Assembly: GCF_022539665.2 (NCBI RefSeq)
Contig: NC_081339.1
Location: 6,200,367 to 6,264,366 of the forward strand
Source of the DNA: Daphnia carinata
Lineage: Eukaryota > Arthropoda > Branchiopoda > Diplostraca > Daphniidae
DNA length: 64,000 nt
Direction: 5' to 3'
The translations under genes were made by a program, and so were the position numbers. How positions within the stretch are numbered: the first letter of the stretch is position 1; each line of letters begins with the position of its first letter. The notes under the pieces are model-generated. The model made no database searches, had not been told where the DNA came from, and saw only the letters and a program-made list of their open reading frames with translations. Positions 30,685-41,483 of the stretch are shown here, in pieces.

Positions 30685-33038
30685 CTAAGCATTTCTGTTC
30701 TTCGTTTATCCAAACCAGGATTTCATCTCGTTTCCGTGTGTGTCCACAATACGTGCCCGAGGTGGTCGGCATCTCTGGGTTCGCAAACAAACCAGTTCCC
30801 GCTTAAGAATAGCGAATTTTGAGAATAGTCACGTAGCTGACCCAAGTGATGTGACGAAAAGAAAACCTGTTGGTTGACCTTGTCTCCAGAAGTAAGTCCA
30901 AGCATAATTTGTGTTTTTCGATTTGTGCGCATCGACTAAAGATATTCACTTTCTACTGTTTCTTACAGGCACTCGCGAGATTTTGAAGATTTACGATTCG
31001 CGTTGTTACATCTTATTCAGGGGTGGCAGACGGTAACGAAATTGAAGTTGGGGCGGCTTACCAAACGCACGTCTAAAGGGTACACCTACAATTGTGGCAC
31101 CCACCTCATCCTCGTTCGTTTTAGACGAATGAACTCTTGGTATGTGAAATCGTAAGAATTTTGTAGATTTAATTTCTTTTTCTTCGTATCTTGATTTCAT
31201 TGCGATCAGCAGAAATGAAGTACTATAAATTAATAGTAGAGTAAAAAAAATGCGTGTTAATGTTCTTTTAGTTGCAACATCGTCTGTTAAAAAGCGAAGG
31301 ATAAAAATGATGGTGCCATTGAACCATACCAAAGGACCTGTCACACCAGAGTAGTGAAAAGCACAAACAGTTGCTGAAGTTTCAGGAACGAGTTAGGATG
31401 GAAAATACGACACGTGCAGTCTCACCTCTGAGCCCTGTGTGAACGGGGGTTACCCTGTGTTGAGCAGGTTTTTATTCTATTCCGTCGTCTGGATTCCACC
31501 GCTACGACCAGAACATGAACGAATATGGTAACCAACTTTATCACCATTTACTTCGTTTTTTTTTTTATTTTTTGGTTAAATGAGTTTCGAAAGAGGTCTA
31601 TTCTGCTTAAAACTAGATTTTTTAAAAGTATTTCTTGTTATGTATGGCCATCTAGCGTACGGATTTGCATTTTTAAATTGCATTGTTATTTCTGTTGAAT
31701 ATTAACTTGGGTGGCATTTTTGTCCCAAGTAGCAGCAGCGCCAGTGTTATAAATAATGATTTTTATCCGCTAAATAATTTATTATCATATAGATATATAT
31801 TCATCGTGCAAGCTGCTAAGGATAGTAATGGACAAGCGAAAAGAAGTCTGGGTAGATCTTGCATTATGTATCAATTTTGTATTGAATGGATAGTTCTGTA
31901 AATTGGACCGCAAATGGATTGACAAACTGTCGTACTTGGAATGAATACTTAAAAAAAAGAATAGTTTGACTAAACTTAGAATTAGGTTTTGCTAATATAG
32001 CTTTTGAACTAATATCTTTCAAATTATTGATATATTCGTAGTTACAGCAAGAAAAATCAAACTAACCAAGTAAAACAACAAAAGTCAACCTACCTGACAG
32101 GCGTGGCGCAATGATGCTGTTGGAGCAGGAGTACATTTGCGGAGAAAGAACTTTATACGAATGTGAAATTCTACATTTGGCTAATCTCCTTAAATACTCG
32201 CAGACACGTCATTGCTTTCCTGAAGAAGAGTGTACGGAACGTACTTCTGAATGTCGATAGGTTGGAGGACACATTGTGATTCCAGGGACCTAAAACATGT
32301 ATGTGTACAACGTTAAGCATTTAGTTGGAATGGTAATCGAAATTGATCTCATTATTTTTCACTTTTTTTTTCCGTCTATATTCATCATAAGAAACAGACA
32401 CGGTGGATCTGCTCAAACTGCAATTATGAATGTCGGGAGAGAAAGCCACACATCCTTTACACTTCATGTGCTTGATGTCGAGGGCGCCCTCTGGCACTGT
32501 TGGACGTGGTGCAGTCGATGGATTGGAAACAAACTTCTCGTCATTTTCTACGGACATCAAAAATCAAGGTAGGACCCAAATTTTGCAATAACTTTGAACC
32601 TATGCCTCTTCGTCTTGCGTATACATAGCTAATCGTTAGGTCAATTATAGCCTGCCGTCTACGCTTATAAAACATGATTTCTTTTTTTATCGACCTCGAA
32701 TGTTTTAGCGCTATTGGCGTCAGTCATTTTGAATTTTCTCCTTAGCGAACGGAGATATTATCGTTCTAGAGACAGCATCTATTTAATCTCGCAAGTCTAA
32801 ATGAATTTACCGCTTTGGTTTTTCTTATCTTGAGTTGAATTTGGCACGCGCCGGGGTGGGGCTGGGCGATTCACTCGTGACGACATTTTTTTTTTGATAG
32901 ATTGCTTTTTCGCTGCCTTGCTCTATCTCTATCGTAATGGATGCAACAGTTTGACGGCAAACACCTCGTGAAGCGGAATTGTCAGACTAGTTCGTTTGTG
33001 TGTTGGCCCTACCTGACAATCGCCGGTGGCCATGATAA

Positions 33039-33065
33039 ATGAAACCGGAAACTGTTGGCCGCCTT
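33039..33065 (+). pseudogene. Truncated, frame-shifted remnant of a 4TM first exon
   Basis: AAATGAAACCGGAAACTGTTGG here matches AAATGAACCGGAAACTGTTGG at the start of the 4TM gene at 37310. An extra A shifts the frame, and the match ends soon after. The upstream promoter-like sequence is conserved as well. This marks the breakpoint of the duplicated segment. Confidence 0.65.
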
Positions 33066-33544
33066 TATGAAGTTGTAAGCTGGACTTGAGCAAGAAGCTT
33101 TTGTTTTCTCCACATGTTACACTGTCTGACAAATGGTACGCGTAGTAACGAATTAGCGACTCTTTGCCTCGTTATTTATATGTTTGTGGAGAAAACGAAA
33201 GATTTGGTGGTTTATCCATTGACTTACCGAGGGCGTTCAACCGTTGAATACTAATGCATTCATCGTGCATAAATGCTTTACGGCGGATGCTTTACTTGTC
33301 CCTTCTTTTTTTTTGTTTACTTCCAAAACTCACTTCGATGTGTGTAGATTTTGGTTATGCCAAACGGCTCGATTTTTGATCGAGAAATTCATAGTTCTAA
33401 TCAAATCTCAGTTCGACGTACTCGGCTACGTGTGTATTACTTGCTATCTTAAAATGTCATCTAACAAAACGTATCGATAAATAAGTGAATTATGGGCCTT
33501 TTCAAGTCATGGCGACTCTGTTTGTAAATGTCACCACAGTTTTC

Positions 33545-35041
33545 CTACAAATCCTCGTCGAGTAGGAAACCAACATAGTTGGTCAGATGCTCGTCCGAGT
33601 CCTCAAGCACGCCTTGGATCAGTTTGAGTCTAATTTGGTCGCCTTTGCTGAGTCGTAAAGTTGCATGGATGTAGTAGTTCTGACGATTGCCCGCAGAGCT
33701 GTAAGTTTGTCCGACGCTGGACCAATTGGCTTCATTCGCCCCCTTTGCCTCCAAAGCGACCTTCGCTTGCGCCAAGAAGCCAAGACCCGAACAAGCAAAG
33801 AAATATATTCCTGACGTGGGGGCGGTGAAAATGCCCGATACATCCATGGCATTGCCCTCGCTCGTCAGTAATATATCAAATGGAATGGTGTCTTTTGCGG
33901 AAAAGTTCGATTTTCGTTGAGCGTGGAAGTAAACGCGGATGGTTTTCGTGTCGACGATGCCAATCAATTTCTCGAAATCTGTGCACAGCGCAATTTCATT
34001 TTTAGTCATTTTGTTTCCATCGAATTTTATTTTTTAATGTCAAGGCCAACGTTACCTGCACTGCTACTGGGTTTCGTGAAATCGCAGTAAACGCTTTTCA
34101 CTTGTTTGTCTCCCATGACGGAAAAAATGCCGCTGTTGTGGTAACCCAGTGACTTGAGGTCTGCGCAAGAACTGGGCATTTTGTCGAGCGCCGTTGGCGT
34201 GGTTAAATCACTTAGTTTCAACTTTAGTTCAGCCACATCGGTGCTTAGATTATTGGTAACAGACGTAAGCATTTTGCAGTTGCAAAATCTGGCTGACGCA
34301 GTTGTCTTGATGGACAAGAAACGTACGATTCACGAACAACATCTTTTGTAATTGACGGCACAAAAGAGCTACTTACCTCGTCTTCAGAGTCGATAGAGAC
34401 ATTTCGAAATGGTGTTGCGAGGAGCTCGACTTGGGTCTGGATGTCTTTGACCTTCTTCCGATTGTCTGTGAAATAATAACGAAAGCAAGTGAATTGGCGA
34501 GAGTGTTTAGCCACAACTGATTTTGATTACCGTCTGATTGGCTCTTCCATCCTTCCGCCAGTTTTTTCGTTTGAGCCAATTCGTTTTTCAAATTGGACAA
34601 ATCTTGCGTCGTCTTCTTCTTGTCGTTTTCGACATCGGCCAAGCGTTTCGACATGTCTGTCGAACAATGTATACTCAGTTGGTGCTGTTGTTGATTGAAA
34701 ATGAATTGCGTTGTGTCAATACCTTTCAGTTCTCGCACCAAGGCAGAAATTATGGCGTCACGTTGCGGCACAAATGGATCTATTTGATGATGAACGGGCG
34801 CCTTCGGTTGGGGCAGCATGACTTGGTGGTTGTAGAAATAGTAGGGCGTCGACGGGCGTGTTGTATCCTTAGGCCAGCTAGCCGGTACTTGAGCACCTAC
34901 GTAGAATACGCCATCAGAACGCAAAGGGTCAACATAGCCTACAAATCCGAAACAATTAGATAATGCGGACTGGTATTGTGAGGGAGACAATTGTTTTTAA
35001 AACTATTGAAATGAAATTGAAATGTTTACCAAATTGTTCAT
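33545..35041 (-). CDS. C1q-domain protein, copy 2, frameshifted in the signal-peptide exon
   Basis: Exons on the - strand: 35041-35030 (MNNL), 34938-34723, 34656-34531, 34465-34377, 34305-34056, 33978-33545. All borders match copy 1, except that the stalk exon is 75 nt shorter and the cysteine segment is one exon rather than two. The C1q domain is intact (LIGIVDTKTIRVYFHAQRK, GIFTAPTSGIYFFACSG, YVGFLLDEDL). Exon 2 starts in the signal frame (AMLTLCVLMAYST) but then meets a stop. It is 11 nt longer than in copy 1 (216 against 205 nt), so the downstream frame (WPKDTTRPSTPYYFYNHQ) is not joined to the signal. It is either a recent pseudogene, a gene with an unseen alternative 5' exon, or an assembly error. 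Confidence 0.7.
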
Positions 35042-35121
35042 GCTGACCAGAGGGAAGTGAGACGTTTCTTTGCATGTGCTCTGGTCTCCGCGGATGATAT
35101 TTCGAAGGCTTTGCCCTGTCT

Positions 35122-35129
35122 CTTTTATA
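35122..35129 (-). promoter_or_regulatory. TATA box of C1q copy 2
   Basis: TATAAAAG on the - strand about 80 bp upstream of the ATG, in the same place as in copy 1. Confidence 0.55.
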
Positions 35130-37309
35130 CCGATCATTTGTGTTCCTCTTCCTTCGTCCAAATCAGAACTTCATGTTATTTCAGCGTGTGTCAACTGCAC
35201 GTGGTTCTGGTGATTGACATGTTCGCCGCTGATGTTGAAAACAAACCAGTTCAGCCGCTTCAAATGCGGATATTTTTAGAGTAATCAAGTAGCTGCTCCT
35301 AGTGTTGTGGTAAGAAGAAAACCTGTTGCATGACCATCTTGCCTCTTATTGAAGAATTCCAAGAAATTTATTTATATTTTCTTCATTGGATTACCCAATT
35401 GAACGTGTTCCAGGTAGACTTTGTGTGCATGTGTGTGCTTGTGCACATTGATTAAAGGTATTCATTTTCTAATGTTTCTTGAAACGAATTGCTACATTTT
35501 GAAGATGGACGAGCCTTGTCACTACACCTTATTCAGGAGTGGCAAACGAGCTAACCAACGCACGTCTAAGGGTCAACGTTTGCAACACCTTATCCTCGTT
35601 CGTGGGCGAATTTTTTCAATTTAATTTTTCCTTCTCTTTGTATCTTTAGATCGTGAAACTAGACTTCATTGCGACCAGCAAAAGTACTACAAGATAATAG
35701 TAGACTACGAAATGCTTGTAAATGTCGATGACTTTGTTGCAACATCGCCTGTTAAAAGCGAAGGATAAAAATAGTTGTGCCATTGAGCCATTTCAGCACC
35801 AAAACAGTAAACAGCACAAAGAGTTGCTGAAATTTCAGGAACAGGTTACGACGAAAAATGTGACAAGTCTGAGCCGCGTCTGATCCGTTGTTAATCCATC
35901 AATTCAACAGGTTCTTTTTCTAATCCATCTTGGATGGAGCCCTACCGGTCAAAACATGGACGAATATGGTATTCAATTTTTACCAACATGTTTTATGTCT
36001 TGTTACATATTGCCATCTAGCGTACGAATTTTCATTTTTGTTTTAAATTGTGTGATATTTTGTATAAAACAACATCAGCATCATTGTAGCGTAGCATCAG
36101 TGTTATGGTCGTCTGACAACTTCTGATGCCGAACAACCGAAAAGAAATATCGATTGGTAATGTATTATTTAAATGAATAGTCCTATAGATTGCTTAATAT
36201 TTTGTATTGTTTTCCAGATGCAATGGGATAGTAATAAAACTTCACTGAAAGATATATTCGTAGTTACTGCAAGAAACGAAGAAGCAAAACAGCAAAAAAA
36301 AACCAAGCTACCTGACAGACGTAGCGTCCGACGATGGTATTGGAGCAGTAGTACATTTGCAGAGGAAGGACTTCGTATGAATGTGAGTATCTAGTGTCGT
36401 GTACCGCCTTAAATACTCGCAGACACGTGCCACATAATTGCTTTCCCGGAAGAAGAGTGCAAGGTAGAGGAACATCATTCGGAAGGTCGACAGGTTGAAG
36501 GACACATTTTTATTTCCAAGTGAGCCCTAGGATATGGCCTCCGTTGATTGACCCAATGTGTTTCCAGGGACCTAAAACGTGTATGTGCACAAAGTTAAAC
36601 ATTTAGTTAGAATGGTAATCAAAAATGATCTCATTATTATTTACTTATTTCCTCCTAGATTCACTTTAGTAGGCAATCACAGTGGCATAAAGTGAAGGTA
36701 CATCTGCTCAAAGTGAGGTGATGAATGTCGGGAGAGAATGCTACATCCGTTACACTCCATGTGCTTGATGTCGAGTGCGTCCTCTGGCTCTGTTGGGCGT
36801 GGTTGCAGGCGCCGGATTGCAAACAAATTTCTCGTCGTTTCCCACGGACATCAAAAAACCAGGTAGGACTCAAACTTTGCAACGATCATTCCTTTTGCGC
36901 ATACGTATCTAATCGTTAGATCAGTTGTAGCTTTAGCGTCATTCATTTTGAATTTTCTCATTAGCGATGGAATGAGTTGTTGACACGTTTTTGTTTGAAT
37001 GGAGATCTTTTCGTGTAAGACAGGAAGTAAAAAGAATTTACGTAGGCTAGGGTAATTCGAAATGAAATTTATCGTTAATGGCATTCGTTTGTCTTATCTT
37101 CTCTTGAATTCGGGACGCGTCGAGTGGGGCTGGGCGATTCACTCGTGACGAGATAAGGCGTTTGATAGATAGCCTTTGCGCCATCTGTATGGCCATAGAC
37201 GCAACAGTTTGACGGCCAACACCTCGTGAAACGGAACTGTCGGACTAGTTCGTTATATTATTGCGTTTTTGTGCTGGCCCTAACTGACAATCGCCGGTGG
37301 CCATGAAAA

Positions 37310-38075
37310 ATGAACCGGAAACTGTTGGCAGCAGCAAATGTTTTGATCGGTCTCATCTCCATCAGTGGCCAGGTTCGCAGGTTTCTTATCTCAATTCAAA
37401 AGTCAAACAAGACAATTGTTTTTCATTGTCTTTTGTCAGCAAATTGTAATGACGAGGACTAACAAAGCGCGGCGTTTTGTTGACAGATTGCTAGTTACGT
37501 CCACACTCGCCAGGTGGTAGACTATGTCTCTTCGGGACTGTGGGGCGGAGCCTTCATGATCGCCACTGCCACTTTAATTTTACTCGAAAAGTAAACTCAC
37601 ATTGAGTGTTATTTTTTTGCTTTCGAAATCAGCTTTCTAGTGAATTTTATTTTGGTTTAAATAATTGGATTAGACCTGCTAAAGATCGCCGGATCCTGAC
37701 GCTCATTTGTTTATCGCTCGCTAGCGGCTTCATCATGATGGTCATTTACTCTTGGAATTTAAATCGATTCTTTCAAATGTACACGACATGGGAAATTTGC
37801 GAATTCTACGCACCTGGTCTCCTCATTGATCCGTCTATGTGTAAGAAATCGGCAGTTGTATTTTAAAAACTCGTTTTGATTTATCATTTAATACGATAGG
37901 TAAAGCTCTAGTGACGTTGCATGGACTGATGATTTCCCTCGGTTTCTTCGCTGTCCTTATCAATTCTGCTCTACTCATCCTCACTTGTCGCAAACCCGTG
38001 AGCAGATCGCAACCCAAACATTCCAATACATCCGATCCTTTAGCTCCTTCTAGAATGCGCAGCACCTTAATCTAA
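37310..38075 (+). CDS. Four-transmembrane protein, copy 4
   Basis: Exons 37310-37372, 37487-37590, 37674-37840 and 37900-38075, phases 0, 2, 1, give 169 aa. Start MNRKLLAAANVLIGLISISG. Exon 2 is again 104 nt and carries GLWGGAFMIATATLIL. Segment 3 ends MVIYSWNLNRFFQMY. The Cys at the exon 3/4 junction is kept, followed by a fourth hydrophobic segment (MISLGFFAVLINSALLIL) and a short basic/Ser tail. An out-of-frame ATG lies 9 bp upstream (37301); the frame chosen is the one that matches the family. It is head-to-head with C1q copy 2. Confidence 0.8.
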
Positions 38076-38458
38076 ACTGATCCCCATCCTTTGTTTGCAA
38101 TCTCTAATCGAACAGCTCCGTTCTTTTTGCAGAATTATTTAATTAAATTCAACAAAAGCTATTCTAGTTCATGTTTAATCGTGTTCCGGTTTGTTCAGGC
38201 TTCCCAATTGCTGTACATGTTTGCAATAGCCTAAAGCCACAATGATTGATGGCAGCTGTGTCAGGTTCACCGAGAACAATGTTTACATAACAGACGTCAA
38301 TGGGACGAATCCAACTGATGGAGATCTGGCATGTCTGCGTTACGTTATACAGTCACTTCCGTTTCAATAGAGAACATATCCGTCGATATTGATTTTCACG
38401 CATATTTATTTGTCACTGACGATACAGATGACGAATAGACGGGCAGTCTGTCATCGCC

Positions 38459-39758
38459 ATGCCGTTGCTCAACACCCTCATGAAATGGCTTCTAATCTCG
38501 ATTGCCATGTTGGCTGTTTTCTATTTATTTTCATTTCGAAATTTGAGTAGCAAAAAAAGTAACATTTGGTTTCTGATTGACCCCGCCAATCTGTTGGATA
38601 AGCAAAAATCGAAAGTGGCGGACCATCCGTCAAATGTCGTACAGGAATTCAGCAACGTGGACGCGTACGTTCGTTACACGACGTCCTTTTTGGCTTTGAA
38701 ACCGGTTGTGGGCTCCCCTGCGTTGAAACCGGAATTGGGACCTGTGATAAACGATGTGCGTTTCCAATACTCGATCAAGCCGTCAGTCTATCGTTGCGAG
38801 AAGGTGAATCTCTTTATCATCGTGATTAGCGCTCCAGGAAACTTCGTGCATCGCAAACTGGTTCGACGGACGTGGGGCGCTCATTTGAATGGGAGTAACC
38901 ACCGCCAGCAACCAACATCCAAATTCGCTTTCCTAATCGGATTGACTAACGACACGACTGTCCAAAATGCAATTCGTAATGAGAGCATCATGCACGAGGA
39001 TTTAATTCAGGTGGATCTAATGGATTCGTACATGAATTTGACTTTGAAAACAGTCGCTATGCTTCACTGGTCCTCCCATTTCTGCCCCAATGCCAAATTT
39101 ATCCTCAAATGCGATGATGATGTCTACCTTAATGTCCGCCATTTGACCACCCTCGTCAGCCGATTGCCTTTGAATAGTTCCACCATCTACGGCTCGGCCG
39201 TAGATAATTTGAAGCCTACGAGACCGCGAGACGCCATATCTCTAGTCGTTGATGATGACGATAAAAAATGGGCCATTAGTGAGGAATTATGGCCGTGGTC
39301 GACGTATCCGACGTACGTGTCGGGCGGATGTTACCTCATTGACTCTGGCGCTATCGCTGAGCTATTAGCGGCGGTTCAAACGACGCCCTATTTCCCGTTT
39401 GAGGATCTCTACATGACTGGATTGTGCGCAAGGAAAGCCAACGTTCAAGTTTTAGCCTCTGATAGGTACACCGTTTAAATTTATGATAAGGATTTCTAAT
39501 TTTATTTACGTATTTAGGATGTTGGGTGCAGTACTTGACGTCGTCGAAGACTTGTTGGATGAAAATCGGTGGTTAATGAAGAATTTTGTGGCGTGGCTCA
39601 CCTCGTCATCGGATGAAATGATTGCATCTCATCTTGCCACTGAAATTTACTTTAATCAGAGAACTGGAAGAAATCAGAATGATTTGCAAATGCCGCATTT
39701 TAACTGGTCTCACATTTTATTAGAGGGATCCGCAGAAGAAGAAATAATTGCCGTTTAA
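38459..39758 (+). CDS. Beta-1,3-galactosyltransferase-like (GT31) type II membrane protein
   Basis: Exons 38459-39465 and 39518-39758, phase 2, give 415 aa. A type II signal anchor lies at about 8-25 (MKWLLISIAMLAVFYLF), followed by a stem. The catalytic domain has the GT31 hallmarks: FIIVISAPGN, RRTWG (136-140), FLIG, a DDD metal-binding motif in KCDDDVYLN (219-221), YVSGGCYLI and the acidic FEDLYMTG motif. Family role: Golgi transfer of galactose or N-acetylglucosamine from UDP-sugar to a glycan in beta-1,3 linkage. Donor and acceptor cannot be read from sequence. Polyadenylation signal AATAAA lies at 39769-39774. It is convergent with the 4TM gene at 39876-40565. Confidence 0.88.
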
Positions 39759-39768
39759 TGATAAAGCG

Positions 39769-39774
39769 AATAAA
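39769..39774 (+). terminator. AATAAA polyadenylation signal of the GT31 gene
   Basis: It lies 11 bp after the stop codon. Confidence 0.5.
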
Positions 39775-39875
39775 GATATTTATTTATCGTTCGTATTTTG
39801 CAGGAAACGCTTATTCATCAAAATTAATTGCGACTGCACTGTCGGTCCATTGTTAATTTTTAATTGTTGAATTTT

Positions 39876-40565
39876 TCAGTCTAACGCAAACGTTGACGCC
39901 AAGATTGTTGTGGCTGCGCTGAGCCCCACGGTCAAGATGCCGCAGAAGATGAGCAACGAATCGAGAGCAACCCGTCCACCTAATGCAAATTTACATTTTA
40001 TTTTTTTTAGATAAAATCTCGAAAAAAGAAAAATGTGCAGCGTTTGTTCTGCGGTCAACTCGTGCAATTCTCGTGATCGTCAAGTTATTTACATAGTGTC
40101 ACGTTGGAAATGTTGATGTTGCCACAATTGGGAATGGCCGATTGATATCTGCTGACGCTCCACGAATACAATCCAATAACGGTCATGCCAACGAGAATAC
40201 CGTACACTGCCAAACCCTGTATGGCCAAAGTATCCCGTAGTCTTCCAACATATTTTACGTGAACGAAAAAAATAAATTGATCATTTTTGCTTTTGCCAAA
40301 ATAGGAAGGTGTGTAACCTCATGTTTTACCGATTATTCAGAAGAAGGAGACTGAAAAGGACGAGGAAGACACCGCCCCAGATACCCGCAGAAACGACATC
40401 AGGTTCTTTGAAACCGTTATTTGCTGATCGAAAAATGATTAGCTCGCACGTCTGTAAGGCCAAACACGGACGGATGAAACCACGCAAAAATGGAATAGCA
40501 TCAGTTCATAAAACCTGAAAGAAGATGGCCAAGAAGCCAACCACCATCGTAGATGTTGAAACCAT
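39876..40565 (-). CDS. Four-transmembrane protein, copy 5
   Basis: Exons on the - strand: 40565-40515, 40451-40330, 40241-40093, 39979-39876, phases 0, 2, 1 (141 aa). MVSTSTMVVGFLAIFF is the first segment. Exon 2 contains SAGIWGGVFLVLFSLLLL. Exon 3 contains GMTVIGLYSWSVSRYQ and PNCGNINISN. Exon 4 begins at the junction Cys and reads GRVALDSLLIFCGILTVG. This copy, with 6, 7 and 8, forms a - strand subgroup sharing the R(V/A)A(L/I)D signature. Confidence 0.8.
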
Positions 40566-41404
40566 TTTCAGAAGGAATGCCATTCTTCCAATAATTCCAC
40601 GTCAAGTCGAAGAGACGAAGTTGTGAGGACCTGTGCAACGTTGCGATTACAAACACCAACAGCCAGTGCCTACACACGTAGACCAAGCTTTTTCAGATGG
40701 GTCCTAATTGCAATTGGCCTGTTTACTAGAGTTATCATTACCGGATGTCTATTTCGGATAACTTCTTTTTTTCTAGTCCAACAGATATACAAAAAATGCG
40801 TCTTTAAAATATCGACTCGTGAGTCTAGCCAATGTTTAATCAAGATTCAACATTTAACATGTTTGTCAATAGTTGACTGCATTCTTTTAGTTTAATGTCT
40901 TGCAGATGTCAACACCCTTTTCTAATCTTGTCTCGTAATCGTTCGTAGGAAGGATACGTTGCCACATGTTGGGAGGAACCAGTCCACTATCGACATGGCG
41001 CTATGGCTATCTTACGCTTTTAGAGTGCATTGGAAAAAGTGAAGACAATGGTTCGACAGGTTTCAGAATGGCAAGTAAATCAATTGACTGCATTTGGCTG
41101 CTATGGTAATCTCACCTGTTGGGCGAGATGAGTTCATTTCGCATGTTTAAAATGCTTAGAAATTTTGTTTGCAAATGAGATGGCAGCTTATTGAACTTTA
41201 ATGAAAGAAGATATTGGGCCCGGCATTTCCATCAGAGCCATCCTAGGGAGAATTAAAGTGCTGAATGTCAACCACTACAAACCCGCTTATTTACCTTGCC
41301 ATTAATTTTTGCTACAAGTCCAACGTGGAACTACAAACCTTCTACACACCTACAACTCGGATGGGATGGGAAAAAAACCAGATTCTAGAACTGGTCTTTC
41401 GTTA
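40566..41404. other. Intergenic, no gene recognised
   Basis: It lies between the 5' ends of the divergent 4TM copy 5 and C1q copy 3 genes. Open frames (40623-40895 +) lack support. Confidence 0.4.
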
Positions 41405-41441
41405 CATAAAAGGCGTCTGCGTTCGCGACTTTTTGTTCAGT
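41405..41441 (+). promoter_or_regulatory. TATA-like box and initiator of C1q copy 3
   Basis: CATAAAAG at 41405-41412 and TCAGT at 41437-41441 are about 30 bp apart, the canonical spacing. They lie 43 bp before the ATG. Confidence 0.55.
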
Positions 41442-41483
41442 CAAGGCCAGCATTGCGGTCCAATACATTCTGTCGTTGTCACC

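Larger units (their letters stand above)
28750..33065. repeat. Segmental duplication, copy 1
   Basis: This stretch matches 33340-37330 along its length with many small indels. Shared landmarks, left to right, are ACAAAACGTATCGATAAATA (28866; 33468), the C1q gene, GCCATCTAGCGTACG (about 31648; 36011), GAATGTCGGGAGAGAA (about 32430; 36724), GGGGCTGGGCGATTCACTCG (about 32858; 37124) and ACAATCGCCGGTGGCCATGA (about 33015; 37288). It holds the first C1q gene and ends inside a remnant of a 4TM first exon. Apart from those, no gene is supportable between 30690 and 33038. The short frames at 31006-31344 (-) and 32321-32560 (-) are not kept intact in the other copy. Confidence 0.75.
33340..37330. repeat. 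Segmental duplication, copy 2
   Basis: Counterpart of 28750-33065, lying immediately after it in the same orientation. It carries the second C1q gene (33545-35041) and runs into the intact 4TM gene at 37310. About 35200-37300 has no supportable gene. The short frames there (35421-35624 +, 36308-36505 -) are not conserved with copy 1. The 33066-33339 interval between the copies holds nothing recognisable. Confidence 0.75.

Noticed and set aside
31006-31344. 112-codon - strand frame with hydrophobic stretches
   Set aside because: The homologous sequence in the second duplication copy does not keep the frame.
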